A stretch of DNA of 64,000 nt from Cupriavidus lacunae (GTDB taxonomy: Bacteria > Pseudomonadota > Gammaproteobacteria > Burkholderiales > Burkholderiaceae): contig NZ_QKWJ01000027.1 of assembly GCF_003353055.1 (NCBI RefSeq), forward strand, positions 1 to 64,000, written 5' to 3'. The translations under genes and the position numbers were made by a program. Below the pieces are notes generated by a model, which saw only the letters and a program-made list of their open reading frames with translations, was not told where the DNA came from and ran no database searches. Every line of letters begins with the position of its first letter. Positions within the stretch are counted from its first letter, which is position 1. This document shows, piece after piece, positions 41,726 through 50,971 of the stretch.

Positions 41726-42223
41726 ATGCACCACACCGACGACGCCCTGCCCGAGCACGAATCCACCGCCATCCACGAGCCCCGCCTCTGGCGCGACAAG
41801 GGCTGGACCGCCCGGGTCATCAAGAACGAGGATGGGGACGGCTGGGCGGTCGAAATGATCCGCGACGGCAGCGCCGAGCCCGCGCTGGTCGGACCCTGGA
41901 CGATGGGGCGGAACAAGGTTGATCCCAAGCCGCTGGATGCTACCGCGCACCAGACGTTGGTCAAGACGGCTTCGGAAGTTATCCGGCGGCATGAGCAGCA
42001 GTTGCATGCGCAGCTTAACAAGCAGGTCAGCATTGAGTCTGAGTCCGGCACCGTGATTGTGAAGCTTGTCATCACGCCCGATGAGTTTGAGCCCTTTGGC
42101 ACGCTCACGGCCGAAGATCCCCTCGGCGAGGTGCTGGCGACTGTGAAGGTGCGGCCGGATTTTCGGCTGACGCGCGACAGCGCTGAGCGCTGGGCTGCTG
42201 GTGGGTTCGACCGGATTCGCTAG
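41726..42223 (+). CDS. Conserved hypothetical protein
   Basis: This 165-residue soluble protein starts at MHHTDDALPEHES. It has no signal peptide and no membrane segments. The composition is mixed with strands such as GWTARVIKNEDGDGWAVEMI and VIVKLVITPDEFEPFG, and a helical middle (TLVKTASEVIRRHEQQLHAQ). I do not recognise a domain. It follows the quorum-sensing kinase by 86 bases on the same strand and could be co-transcribed, but need not be related. Confidence 0.65.
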   Translation: MHHTDDALPEHESTAIHEPRLWRDKGWTARVIKNEDGDGWAVEMIRDGSAEPALVGPWTMGRNKVDPKPLDATAHQTLVKTASEVIRRHEQQLHAQLNKQVSIESESGTVIVKLVITPDEFEPFGTLTAEDPLGEVLATVKVRPDFRLTRDSAERWAAGGFDRIR

Positions 42224-42396
42224 GCGGCAACCATCAACTGTTCCTGAAGATTGCGAATCGTCTGATCGTCACGGCCGGCGGAGATGAGGACACTAGAGCC
42301 ATCACCGAAACAACGGTGATCGGGTGTAGCAACCTGTTCCACACTAACTGATGGTCGCCCACGCGCCCATATCCTCACGCACGTGCACGTCGTCAT
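42220..42396 (-). CDS. Possible 58-residue ORF or gene-tail remnant
   Basis: A minus-strand frame starts at ATG 42394-42396 and stops at TAG 42220-42222, which overlaps the stop of the converging hypothetical gene. It reads WARGRPSVSVEQVATPDHRC then FGDGSSVLISAGRDDQTIRN, with a plausible protein-like character. There is no ribosome site, so it may be the tail of a lost gene. The rest of 42224-42536 contains nothing I can name. Confidence 0.3.
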   Translation of the reverse strand: MTTCTCVRIWARGRPSVSVEQVATPDHRCFGDGSSVLISAGRDDQTIRNLQEQLMVAA

Positions 42397-42536
42397 TCAA
42401 TGGCGGGCCGGGCGGGGCAGCCGCGAGGCTGGTCGGTCTTACGTTGGTGTGCCGGCATTGCTACCCCCGCTGTCAGGCCCGCCACCCTTCAAATGCAGGT
42501 AACAGGCGGGTTATCCAACTTTGATAGGAGCTCGCA

Positions 42537-42758
42537 ATGCAGGAACAAATCGCGTCGAAAAAACAAACCACCTTAGCTGCCATTCCGGAAGAGTGTCGGG
42601 AATCGCTGGATTGCATCGGTGCCGGACTGGATAGGGTCATGGCGCTGCTGGAAGTGGAAAGCGAATGTTCGGAGGCGTGCCACGGTATCCGGTGCCTGGT
42701 GGGGATGATTAAGGCGAAGCTGGAGCAGACGGCGGGGGAGCTTTGTCCGAGGGAGTGA
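42537..42758 (+). CDS. Small Ralstonia/Cupriavidus-type protein (DUF1484-like)
   Basis: This 73-residue protein (MQEQIASKKQTTLAAIPEEC) has GAGLDRVMALLEVESECSEACHGIRCLVGMI as its core, a helical pattern I associate with DUF1484, a family of small proteins abundant in Ralstonia and relatives. TAGGAG stands nine bases before the ATG. A perfect terminator lies 47 bases downstream, so it is a monocistronic unit. The function is unknown. The family assignment is tentative. Confidence 0.6.
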   Translation: MQEQIASKKQTTLAAIPEECRESLDCIGAGLDRVMALLEVESECSEACHGIRCLVGMIKAKLEQTAGELCPRE

Positions 42759-42805
42759 GTGAGGGTCTTGATGCTGCCGGGGCTGTCGCGCTGGCAGGGT
42801 GAAAT

Positions 42806-42834
42806 AACCGCAGCTTCGGCTGCGGTTTTCTTTT
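42806..42834 (+). terminator. Rho-independent terminator
   Basis: AACCGCAGC-TTCG-GCTGCGGTT is a perfect nine-base stem with a stable UUCG-type tetraloop, followed by TTCTTTT. It ends the small-protein transcript. Confidence 0.9.
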
Positions 42835-42977
42835 GGGGGCTGGTACAGGGTTGGTTGATCTGCTGCCTGGACTGACGCATTTCGGCCAGTTTGAGACATT
42901 CGACTGCCACGACCAGATTGCCAACAATCGTTGGCATATAGTTGCAGCCGAACATCAGCGCAAGCCATCGGCCACCA

Positions 42978-43904
42978 TTACTGCGCGAGCATCAGGTTCA
43001 GGTTCTGAACCGCAGCGCCGGCTGCGCCTTTGCCCAGATTATCGAAAACCGCGGATAGCAAAACGTGCCCGTGTTCCATGTTAGGAAACACGCTTAAGCG
43101 CATATCGTCCGTACCGTTCAGTACCTGCGGATCCAGCTGCTTTAAAACGCACGATTCGTGCAGCGGCAAGACATGTACGTGGGCCGCCTCGGCATAGTGG
43201 CGTGCGAGGCACGCGTGTAACGTGGCGCCGTCTACGTGGGGTGCCAGCAGCCGCACATCCAAGGGCACCGTCAGCACGATGCCCTGGCGGAACGCACCAT
43301 ACGCAGGGACGAAGATCGGACGCTGCGCGAGTCCGGCGTGCTGCTGGATCTCCGGGGTGTGCTTGTGCGCGAGCTCCAGACCATACACCTGGTACGACGG
43401 TGCGTTGACAGCACCCGGCCCCTCGTGTTCTTCCACGCCGGCACGCCCGCGTCCGGAGTAACCAGACACCGCGAAAATGCTGACCGGGTGGTTCCCTGGA
43501 ATGAGCCCGGCGTGCAGCAGGGGACGCAGCAGGCCAATTGCACCGGTCGGATAGCAACCTGGATTGGTGACCCGACCTGCGGCCGCAATGCGCTCAGCCT
43601 GTCCCGGAGTCATTTCCGGAAAGCCGTATGTCCAGTCCGGCTTTGTGCGATGGGCGGAACTTGCGTCGATTACTCTGACGGCAGGGTTAACAATGGCGTC
43701 CACCGCCTCGCGCGCGGCGCCATCGGGCAGGCAGAGGATGGCGATGTCGCAGGCGTTGATGGCTTCGGCGCGACGCCTGGAATCCTTGCGTTCCGCCGCG
43801 GGAAGCGTGACCAGTTTCAGATCGGTCCGGCCGCGAAGCCGTTCGTGAATTTGCAACCCGGTGGTGCCTTGGTCGCCGTCGATGAAAACAAGGGGAGAGC
43901 TCAT
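42978..43904 (-). CDS. argC: N-acetyl-gamma-glutamyl-phosphate reductase, type 2
   Basis: This 308-residue protein is an arginine biosynthesis enzyme that reduces N-acetylglutamyl phosphate with NADPH. It begins [18 protein letters not shown] (nucleotide-binding region), with the catalytic Cys117 in [11 protein letters not shown] and active-site features [13 protein letters not shown] and HKHTPEI. The short form, about 310 residues, is the type 2 ArgC. It is divergent from a LysR gene over about 125 bases. A second, long-type argC is usual on the main chromosome of this group, so this may be an accessory copy. Confidence 0.88.
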   Translation of the reverse strand: MSSPLVFIDGDQGTTGLQIHERLRGRTDLKLVTLPAAERKDSRRRAEAINACDIAILCLPDGAAREAVDAIVNPAVRVIDASSAHRTKPDWTYGFPEMTPGQAERIAAAGRVTNPGCYPTGAIGLLRPLLHAGLIPGNHPVSIFAVSGYSGRGRAGVEEHEGPGAVNAPSYQVYGLELAHKHTPEIQQHAGLAQRPIFVPAYGAFRQGIVLTVPLDVRLLAPHVDGATLHACLARHYAEAAHVHVLPLHESCVLKQLDPQVLNGTDDMRLSVFPNMEHGHVLLSAVFDNLGKGAAGAAVQNLNLMLAQ

Positions 43905-44028
43905 GCGCGCGATACTCCGGTGACTGGTAACAAGTGGAACAAGCCTGTTATCTTCCGCGCACCGCTAGAATAGCGAAAGTTGAATTTCATAACCTGGACA
44001 TTCAGTTTTTCTGAATCGGGACGCCGAC

Positions 44029-44913
44029 ATGCGAGAGATCAGCCTGGACCGCTTGCGCACCCTGGTCGCTATTGCCGACCGTGGCTCATTCGCCGACGCG
44101 GCGCGTGCGTTGCATCTGGCGCCACCAACGGTCAGCCTCCACATTGCTGAACTGGAAGAGCGCATCGGTGCTCCGCTCCTGTCGCGCAAGCGTGGACATG
44201 TTCGGCCGTCGGCAACAGGCGAGTTGTTGGTCGAGCGCGCGCGTCGACTGTTGGCCGACGCGGAACAGGCGTTGGACGATGTTCACCGCCAGGTTCAAGG
44301 GCTTGTCGGACGCGTTCGGCTCGGAGCATCGACCGGCGCGATTGCGCACCTTTTGCCGCAAGCGCTTGAAGTGCTGCGTCAGCACCATCCCGCTATCGAT
44401 ATTCAGATCGCGGTACTCACCTCGCATGAAACGCTAACCCGATTGGCGGATGGGACGCTGGATATTGGGCTGGTCGCACTGCCTCAGCCTCCGGTGGCTG
44501 GACTCGTGATAAAGCCTTGGCGCCGCGACCCCGTGATGGCCTTTGTGCCGGCGCATTGGCAGTGTCCGGCTCGCATTACGCCTGAATGGCTCGCCGCTCA
44601 ACCTCTCATTCTTAATGATGCGACTACGCGTCTGTCGCGTCTGACTGCGGAGTGGTTTGCGTCCGGAGGGCACCATCCTGCGCCGCGCATTCAGCTCAAT
44701 TACAACGATGCGATCAAGAGTCTGGTAGCGGCAGGTTATGGCGCGGCGCTGTTGCCTCATGAGGCCACTACGCCATTACCCGACGGGCGCATTGTCATGC
44801 GTCCGCTGCGCCCGGCGTTGTGGCGTCGGCTCGGCATTGCGCATCGTGCGGGGCACGTCGAGCGTTCCACGCAACATGTACTCGATGCGCTGTGGGATCT
44901 GCGATTGACGTAG
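44029..44913 (+). CDS. LysR-family transcriptional regulator
   Basis: This 294-residue regulator has an N-terminal winged helix-turn-helix (residues 5-63: RLRTLVAIADRGSFADAARA, LHLAPPTVSLHIAELEERI). A LysR effector domain starts near 92 (VRLGASTGAIAHLLPQAL, HHPAIDIQIAVL). It is divergent from argC, across a short promoter region, and probably regulates it. Codon use is a little less GC-biased than its surroundings, which hints at a different origin. Confidence 0.87.
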   Translation: MREISLDRLRTLVAIADRGSFADAARALHLAPPTVSLHIAELEERIGAPLLSRKRGHVRPSATGELLVERARRLLADAEQALDDVHRQVQGLVGRVRLGASTGAIAHLLPQALEVLRQHHPAIDIQIAVLTSHETLTRLADGTLDIGLVALPQPPVAGLVIKPWRRDPVMAFVPAHWQCPARITPEWLAAQPLILNDATTRLSRLTAEWFASGGHHPAPRIQLNYNDAIKSLVAAGYGAALLPHEATTPLPDGRIVMRPLRPALWRRLGIAHRAGHVERSTQHVLDALWDLRLT

Positions 44914-44940
44914 GAATTTGCCATTTCTCATGGCGCTGAC

Positions 44941-44955
44941 AGGGGACTGTCCCCT
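44941..44955. repeat. Palindrome AGGGGACTGTCCCCT with adjoining direct repeat
   Basis: AGGGGAC-T-GTCCCCT is a 7-bp palindrome 28 bases after the LysR stop. A repeated TTTATGTCC (44956-44975 region) follows. Sequences of this GGGGACAGTCCCC type recur between genes in many proteobacteria. It may serve as a terminator or be a mobile remnant. The remaining 44976-45438 has no gene that I can support; it is less GC-rich near 45040-45120. Confidence 0.5.
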
Positions 44956-45438
44956 TTATGTCCCCCTTTATGTCCAAAGAAGAACCCCCGACGTCCGTGG
45001 AATCAAACCTACGTGATTTGAAGCAACCCAAGCGTCCGGTTTTTTAAAAAATATGCCTCATAAGGCACACAAAAGATCAAAATCCAACATTGTGTGGCCT
45101 ATCAGACTGAAGAAATGTACCGACTCAGGCTGGCGCAGGCGAGAATGTCGCTTACTCTTAACTGCAAGGGCGCCTGCGCGGCCCGCACGCTTCGGCCCCG
45201 CCATTGCCAGGGCGACCTGAAAACGGATTGCAGGCTGTTTCCGGCTGGATAACGCCTCTGGTGGTTTGGCTGATTGAAGCAGCGGAAGGACGTCGGCAGT
45301 TGGGTAGGTACAGGATCAACTGGAAGGCCTTAGCCTGCCATCGCATGTCATCGGAATGGCGCAACACGCGTTCCTTTCCTGATTGCGGGCACGCCGTGTT
45401 GGGCCGCAGTTTCCGTAGTTGCCGACTGACATTGAGCC

Positions 45439-47595
45439 ATGCCCTTGGATCCAGACATGAAGACCGAGCAACCCAAACGGTATATCACCTGGCTTGTCAC
45501 GATTTACGTGGCTTGCGGCCTGGTTTATATGGCCTGGCGGCTCGGCACCATCAATCATGCGGCGCCCTGGCTCTCGATCCCTCTCTACGCCGCCGAAATC
45601 TATGGCTACCTGAGCGGGCTGCTGTTCGTGCTGATGACCTACCGGCTGAGCGTACGCGAGCCTGTGCCGCCCCAAGAGGGGCTTAAGGTCGATGTCTACG
45701 TTCCCACCTACAACGAGTCAGTCGAGCTGTTGCGCCGAACGCTACTGGCAGCCAAATGGATGGACTACCCGCATGAGACCTGGCTGCTCGATGACGGGCG
45801 TCGGGAGAGCATGCGCAAGCTTGCAGCGGAACTGGGTTGCCGCTACCTGTCGCGCCAGGACAATCTCCATGCCAAAGCCGGCAATCTGAACCACGCGCTG
45901 AAGTTGACTGACGGCGATTTCATCGCGATATTCGATGCCGATCACGCGCCGCGCAAGGATTTCCTGGTGAAGACGTTAGGTTTCTTCCGCGACGAAAAGG
46001 TCGCGTTCGTGCAAACGCCGCAAGATTTTTTCAACATCGACTCCTTTGGCCACCGGCTTGGCAAAAAGCGGGTCTGGGATGAGCAGGCCCTGTTTTTCAA
46101 GATCATCCAGCGCGGCAAGGATGTCCTGAACGCCGCCTTCTTCTGCGGCAGTTGCGCAGTGGTCCGGCGGGCCGCGCTTGACGAAATTGGCGGCTTTGCC
46201 ACGGAAACCGTGACAGAGGATGTGCACACGGCAATCAAACTGCACAAGCGCGGATACCGGTCGGTCTACTATGGCGAATCGCTGGCGTTCGGCCTGGCGC
46301 CGCACAGCATCGATACCTACCTGAAGCAGCGTATGCGCTGGGGCATGGGTTCCATGCAGGTGTTCCGGCAAGAGAACATTCTGTTCGGGCGGGGTCTCAC
46401 GCTGGGCCAGCGTCTGAATTATTTCGCCTCGGCGCTGTTCTTTTTCGAGGGCTGGCAGAAGCTGATCTTCTTCCTGACGCCGCCGGCCGTGTTCCTGTTC
46501 GGAAAACTGCCCATCGTCGCGCCACTCGACACATTCCTGCTACTGTTCTGCCTGTATTACCTGCTGTCGATACTGGTACACCTGGAACTGGGACGCGGGT
46601 ACAACTCACTGTTGCTCAGCGAACAGTACGCAATGGCGCGGTTCTTCGCCTTCATGTCTACCAGCATGGGGCTGTTCCGTCGCGATATCCCGTTTGCGGT
46701 CACCGACAAGCAGTTGTCTGATACCGGCAAGGTCTGGTTGTGGCTGTCGCCATTGCTGATGCTGGCCAGCATCGCGACCGTCAGCGTGCCAATGGGGTTG
46801 TACCGCATGCATACGGGTAGCATTCCGGTTGGTGCCGGCATTGTCACAATGATCTGGACGCTGGTCACGCTGCTGATGGCCATTTCGGTCGCCGCATTTG
46901 CGCACAGACATGCCGCCAACCGTCGCGGCGAGTACAGATTTCCGCTGCGCTTGCCGGTCACTCTGGCAGCAAACGACAGGACTTACCTCGGGCTCACGTC
47001 GGACCTGTCTCCCAATGGCGCGCTCTACGTGGGAGAGCCAGTCCCGGGCCTGGCGCGTGGCGTTACCGTGAACGTGCTCATCCACCTGCCCAACCTGATC
47101 GTGCGGGATACGGCCGTTGCCACGTTTGTCGGCCATCGCACCAAGGACCCGGCTGGCACGTCTTCGGTCGGGCTTCGCTTCCAATGGGATGCGCGCGGCA
47201 ACACAGGCGCGCTGGAAAGCTTCTTGTATGGCAGCCGGCTGCAGCTCGACATGGGAAACCTGACGGATACGGAGACGCCGCCGCTGACACGGCTGGCCGA
47301 GCTACTGCGCAGGGACGGCAGCGGACCGCTGTTCGCGCAGAGTTGGGGGGCCGGGTTGGTGGTGCAACCATTGCGCTCAGGCGCGCTGCCGGTTGCCATT
47401 GCCACTATCGAGGGTGCCGCACCGCTGCTGTTCAGCAGCATAGAACTGGACCTGAACGCAGGTGTCACGCTGCGCCAGCCCGCCGCCGGGAAGCCGACCG
47501 AACAGACCGTGAGCCTTACACCTACCGGCCGACTCAGCACACCCACCGGTGACTTTCACTTGTACAACATTGGACCGCACGCCGTGGCGGCCTGA
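45439..47595 (+). CDS. bcsA: Cellulose synthase catalytic subunit (BcsA) with PilZ domain
   Basis: This 718-residue inner-membrane glycosyltransferase family 2 enzyme has all D,D,D,QxxRW residues: Asp118/119 (LLDDGRR), Asp166-x-Asp168 (FDADH), Asp261 in TVTED and Gln297-Arg300-Trp301 in QRMRWG. Two hydrophobic segments precede the GT domain and about six follow it. A PilZ domain with RRGEYR and DLSPNG (c-di-GMP binding) starts near 495, and about 120 further residues follow it. It polymerises UDP-glucose into beta-1,4-glucan when c-di-GMP is present. No bcsB lies downstream; a BcsS-like gene and a GH8 gene do. A start six codons later (MKTEQPK) is equally possible. Confidence 0.88.
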   Translation: MPLDPDMKTEQPKRYITWLVTIYVACGLVYMAWRLGTINHAAPWLSIPLYAAEIYGYLSGLLFVLMTYRLSVREPVPPQEGLKVDVYVPTYNESVELLRRTLLAAKWMDYPHETWLLDDGRRESMRKLAAELGCRYLSRQDNLHAKAGNLNHALKLTDGDFIAIFDADHAPRKDFLVKTLGFFRDEKVAFVQTPQDFFNIDSFGHRLGKKRVWDEQALFFKIIQRGKDVLNAAFFCGSCAVVRRAALDEIGGFATETVTEDVHTAIKLHKRGYRSVYYGESLAFGLAPHSIDTYLKQRMRWGMGSMQVFRQENILFGRGLTLGQRLNYFASALFFFEGWQKLIFFLTPPAVFLFGKLPIVAPLDTFLLLFCLYYLLSILVHLELGRGYNSLLLSEQYAMARFFAFMSTSMGLFRRDIPFAVTDKQLSDTGKVWLWLSPLLMLASIATVSVPMGLYRMHTGSIPVGAGIVTMIWTLVTLLMAISVAAFAHRHAANRRGEYRFPLRLPVTLAANDRTYLGLTSDLSPNGALYVGEPVPGLARGVTVNVLIHLPNLIVRDTAVATFVGHRTKDPAGTSSVGLRFQWDARGNTGALESFLYGSRLQLDMGNLTDTETPPLTRLAELLRRDGSGPLFAQSWGAGLVVQPLRSGALPVAIATIEGAAPLLFSSIELDLNAGVTLRQPAAGKPTEQTVSLTPTGRLSTPTGDFHLYNIGPHAVAA

Positions 47596-47608
47596 AAGAG
47601 GAATCCTC

Positions 47609-48355
47609 ATGACGCGGAGTACGCGAAAACCGTACCGGGCTGACTTCACCCGCGCCCCCTTGGCTCCCTTAACGCTTTCATTGGCCACTGCCCTCGTGGC
47701 CGGAGCGGCAGCCACGGCAGCGCTGCCGGCCCGAGCCGGTACTTTGTTCGGCGGGGCCAACTTTGCCGGTGGCGGGGAGCGCAGCGAGTACGTCGGCGTA
47801 TCGGCAAGCTGGCTGCCCGTGCCATATCTGACGCAGAAGCTGGTTGCGAGCGATTACCACTACAGCTACGGATCCAACGGCACCACAGTGTCGGTGAACG
47901 GCCAGGCCGCCGAGGCAGCGTTGGGGCTTCAGAAAGGCTGGGAAACGGGCTGGGTGGAAGCCACCGCTGGAGCGCGCTACCGCTACAACCGCGTGTCGCC
48001 GGAAGGCGCCGATAACCGCAATGACGGCGGCGAATGGGGGCTGGCGCTGACCGTTTTGGGACAACAGGAGTATGCGCATCGATGGCTTGTCAACGGCATT
48101 GGCTCTTACACCTTCGGACCGCAGGCATACTGGGCGCGCGGGCGCGTGATGTACAAAGTGTTCGGTAAGGCCTGGGCCGGCGTGGAACTGATCAAGCATG
48201 GCGACCCGTTCTACCACTCCACGCAAGGCGGCCTGGTATTGACTGGGATCCCCCTCACCCAGACCCTGAACCTTGGCTTTTTTACTGGCGTAAAGAAAAC
48301 GTCCGGTGTGTCGCGGGCATTTTATGGCGGTCTGGAAATCAGCAAGTTTTTCTGA
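47609..48355 (+). CDS. bcsS: BcsS-like outer-membrane cellulose-biosynthesis protein
   Basis: This 248-residue protein starts at MTRSTRKPYRADFT, 13 bases after bcsA. A twin-Arg-free signal peptide of about 35 residues (LSLATALVAGAAATAALPARAG) is followed by alternating strands rich in Gly and aromatics (SEYVGVSASWLPVPYL, YHYSYGSNGTT, TAGARYRYNRV), ending in LEISKFF. The C-terminal Phe fits an outer-membrane beta barrel. It matches what I know of the BcsS family (CBP_BcsS), found in cellulose operons that lack a normal BcsC. It could form the exit pore for the polymer. Confidence 0.72.
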   Translation: MTRSTRKPYRADFTRAPLAPLTLSLATALVAGAAATAALPARAGTLFGGANFAGGGERSEYVGVSASWLPVPYLTQKLVASDYHYSYGSNGTTVSVNGQAAEAALGLQKGWETGWVEATAGARYRYNRVSPEGADNRNDGGEWGLALTVLGQQEYAHRWLVNGIGSYTFGPQAYWARGRVMYKVFGKAWAGVELIKHGDPFYHSTQGGLVLTGIPLTQTLNLGFFTGVKKTSGVSRAFYGGLEISKFF

Positions 48356-48712
48356 AGGCCAGCGACTTTTCAGCCGGCAGGCTTTCTCCCCCACGTTCAG
48401 GCCGGTTCGCGATTTAGCATGACAGCATCATTGCGCGACCCGCGTGCGTCATGCCGATTGCTGACCAAGGGCGTTGGCCGAGAACGCCGGCAGGAATGCC
48501 GCGTGACCTGGAATTTCCGCAGGCATTCAACGACGAGCTGCCATTGAGTCTGGACACACCCTTTGGTGGACCAGCAATCGTTGTGGCATGACCCCGTTCG
48601 GAACTAAAGGCTGCGATTGTGCCCGCCCAGTTTGCAGCCTGTTCAACTGAGATGCAATGGAGGCCAGAACCTACCCAGCCCTACATGGCGGCACGCGCAC
48701 GTGCCGTTTGCA
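48356..48712. other. Intergenic region before the GH8 gene
   Basis: I see no gene, tRNA or clear terminator in this stretch. The plus-strand frame in front of the GH8 gene remains open back to 48617, but it lacks a ribosome site and protein-like content. Confidence 0.4.
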
Positions 48713-49903
48713 ATGACAGACCAAACGCGTCGTCGTTATCTGACTTGTGCCGGCGCGATCGCCAGCATCGGCGTGGCCGCTCCCTGGTCTCCCGTGACGC
48801 GCGCCCTTTCGCCAACTTCCGCGGCGCGCGCAGCGCCTTGGCCGCTCTACCAGCAGTTCCTGGACCGCTTCATGCAAGGCGACGGCCGCGTCATCGACTT
48901 TTCAACGCGCACGCGGCAAAGCACGTCGGAGGGGCAGTCCTACGGAATGGTGTTTGCCCTGATCGCAGATGACCGAGACACATTTGACCGACTCTGGCAG
49001 TGGAGTGTAGTCAATCTCGGCGATGGCAGGGTGGATGACAAGCTTCCCGCGTGGCAGTGGGGTCGACGCAATGATGGCACGTGGGGAGTCATGGACCGCA
49101 ATTCGGCTGCAGACGCAGATCTATGGTTCGCGTTTGCGCTGGCTGAAGCGGCGCGCTGGTGGAATGCCCCTGCTTATGCCAGCGCGGCACGCGCCTTGCT
49201 TCGCTTGGTGGCGGCGCGAGAGGTCGTCACACTCCCCGGCTTCGGACCCATGTTACTGCCTGGTCCGCAAGGATTTGTTGAACACGGCTCAGGCGGTTTT
49301 CGCATTTGGCGCGTGAATCCGAGCTATCTGCCGGTACCCCTGCTGCGGCGGCTGGCCGCCTTCGACCCCTCCGGCCCGTGGGGTACGCTGGCCGGACAGG
49401 CGGCAAAGCTGATCAGCGCGGTGTCCCGCGCCGGCATCGTGCCAGATTGGTCGGCCTACAGCGCTGGAGCCCGCGCGCGCGGATTTCTACGCGATCCAGT
49501 GAAGGGGGACGTCAGCAGCTATGACGCCGTGCGGGTCTATCTGTGGGCTGGCATGACGCCAAAGAAGGACGCCACCCGGCACGGCCTGATCCAAGCGTTG
49601 CTGCCCAACGCAGCGCGCCTGGAGGGCCGTCCGGCACCGCCGGAGAAAATGTATGTAGAGACTGCAAGGGTCGAAGGCGTCGGGCCGCCAGGCTTCTCCG
49701 CGGCGTTGCTGCCATTCCTGAAGGCCGTCAGCTCGCCCGCTCTGACTACCCAATGGGCACGCGCGCAGGAAATCGTGGGCGCGCCGTCAGGAGCCGGCGG
49801 CCCTACCTACTATGACACGGTATTGGGCCTGTTCGGGCTGGGCTTTGTCGAAGGGCGCTATCGGTTCTCTGCCTCGGGCCACCTCGACATGCGCCGGCAC
49901 TGA
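48713..49903 (+). CDS. bcsZ: Glycoside hydrolase family 8 endoglucanase (BcsZ-like)
   Basis: This 396-residue exported cellulase starts at MTDQTRRRYL. An N-terminal RRR followed by a hydrophobic stretch and Ala-rich region (CAGAIASIGVAAPW) looks like a Tat signal. GH8 landmarks are the catalytic acid Glu in STSEGQSYGMVFAL (near residue 75), WQWGRRNDGTWGVMDRN, SAADADLWFAFALAEA and RVNPSYLPVPLLRRL. Such enzymes trim nascent cellulose in the periplasm and are needed for normal assembly. With BcsA and BcsS it completes a minimal cellulose locus. Confidence 0.87.
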   Translation: MTDQTRRRYLTCAGAIASIGVAAPWSPVTRALSPTSAARAAPWPLYQQFLDRFMQGDGRVIDFSTRTRQSTSEGQSYGMVFALIADDRDTFDRLWQWSVVNLGDGRVDDKLPAWQWGRRNDGTWGVMDRNSAADADLWFAFALAEAARWWNAPAYASAARALLRLVAAREVVTLPGFGPMLLPGPQGFVEHGSGGFRIWRVNPSYLPVPLLRRLAAFDPSGPWGTLAGQAAKLISAVSRAGIVPDWSAYSAGARARGFLRDPVKGDVSSYDAVRVYLWAGMTPKKDATRHGLIQALLPNAARLEGRPAPPEKMYVETARVEGVGPPGFSAALLPFLKAVSSPALTTQWARAQEIVGAPSGAGGPTYYDTVLGLFGLGFVEGRYRFSASGHLDMRRH

Positions 49904-50045
49904 GGCGCTCGCAAAGTCAATGCGCGGTCTCGAACTGATCTTCCGGGCCAACAGAACCACAACGCCTGCCAAGTAGTGCTCCCGCTGATTGCGAATCATT
50001 ATTGGGTGCACTATGCTGATCGCTCCCACGATACGGAGACGTCTC

Positions 50046-50312
50046 ATGCTTAGAATTGGCGCGCTGATGGCAATGATCCTGGTGTCCGGTTCCGCGCTGG
50101 CCAGCGCGAAGTGCCCCGCGCACCCCAAGAGCGAATGGATGAAAGAGAGCGATGCCCGCGCCAAGATTGAAGCGCAGGGCTACAACATCAAGAAGTTCAA
50201 GACCGACGGGAATTGCTACGAGATCTACGGCACGACCAAGGAGGGAAAAAAGGCGGAAATCTACTTCGATACCAAGACGCTGGACATAGTCAAGGCAGAA
50301 ATCCAGAAGTAA
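50046..50312 (+). CDS. Small secreted PepSY-like protein
   Basis: This 88-residue protein starts at MLRIGALMAMILVSGSALAS, a clear signal peptide cleaved near residue 20. The mature part, KSEWMKESDARAKIEAQGYN then IKKFKTDGNCYEIYGTTKEG and KKAEIYFDTKTLDIVKAEIQ, follows the single PepSY repeat pattern. It has two Cys residues (Cys23 and Cys57). Such proteins are periplasmic and often paired with a membrane cytochrome b. The next gene is a cytochrome b561, 24 bases downstream, so the two probably act together. Confidence 0.78.
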   Translation: MLRIGALMAMILVSGSALASAKCPAHPKSEWMKESDARAKIEAQGYNIKKFKTDGNCYEIYGTTKEGKKAEIYFDTKTLDIVKAEIQK

Positions 50313-50336
50313 CGCTCGCCTCCCCGCCGCTGCGCC

Positions 50337-50903
50337 ATGAAGCCTTTGCGCCAGTCTGTCCAGGTCTGGGATCCCATCGTCCGTCTCACGCACTGGGGCG
50401 TGGCGGCGCTGGTGCTGTGGGACCTGTATGAGGATTCCGGCGGGCCGCTGCACCGCAACCTTGGCTACGCGGCCGCGTGCCTGGTGCTGGTCCGCGTAGC
50501 CTGGGGCATGGTGGGCAGCGGCGCCGGGAATTTCCGCGAATGGCTTCCCCGCGCCAGCGGCGTGGTAGCGTATGTCAAGGCCGCCGTTGCCGGGCATCCG
50601 CCCCGCTTCCTTGGCCACAATCCGCTTGGCGCGCTGATGATGCTCGTGCTGTGGATCCTCATCCTTGCGCTTGCCGCCACCGGCTGGATGTCGAGACTGG
50701 ATATGTTCTGGGGCGAAGACTGGCCCAAGGACCTCCATGGCGTCCTCGCCTATTTGCTGTTAGCGCTGGTGGGCATGCATGTTGCCGCCGCGATTCTGAT
50801 GAGCCGGTTGCACAAGGAGAACCTGATCCTGTCCATGGTGACCGGAAGGAAACCGGCGGCGCCGGATCAAGGCAAGGCATCCGCCGCGGACGACAAAGAT
50901 TGA
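50337..50903 (+). CDS. Cytochrome b561-type membrane protein
   Basis: This 188-residue protein begins LRQSVQVWDPIVRLTHWGVA, a standard cytochrome b561 start with the first haem His. It has four hydrophobic helices with further His ligands in LHRNLGYAAACLVLVR and DLHGVLAYLLLALVGMHVAAA. The short cytoplasmic C-terminus is rich in Lys and Asp. It would carry electrons across the inner membrane, perhaps to or from the PepSY-type partner encoded just upstream. Confidence 0.88.
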   Translation: MKPLRQSVQVWDPIVRLTHWGVAALVLWDLYEDSGGPLHRNLGYAAACLVLVRVAWGMVGSGAGNFREWLPRASGVVAYVKAAVAGHPPRFLGHNPLGALMMLVLWILILALAATGWMSRLDMFWGEDWPKDLHGVLAYLLLALVGMHVAAAILMSRLHKENLILSMVTGRKPAAPDQGKASAADDKD

Positions 50904-50971
50904 CGGGAAAGGGTCGAAGAGGCGCACTGCGAACTGAGGTAGTGAAGCAATCGCTTGACCTCTGACGCGAT

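Noticed and set aside
44976-45120. Possible tRNA or small RNA in the AT-richer stretch before bcsA
   Set aside because: No cloverleaf arms or T-loop sequence can be formed, and no promoter-terminator pair is evident.
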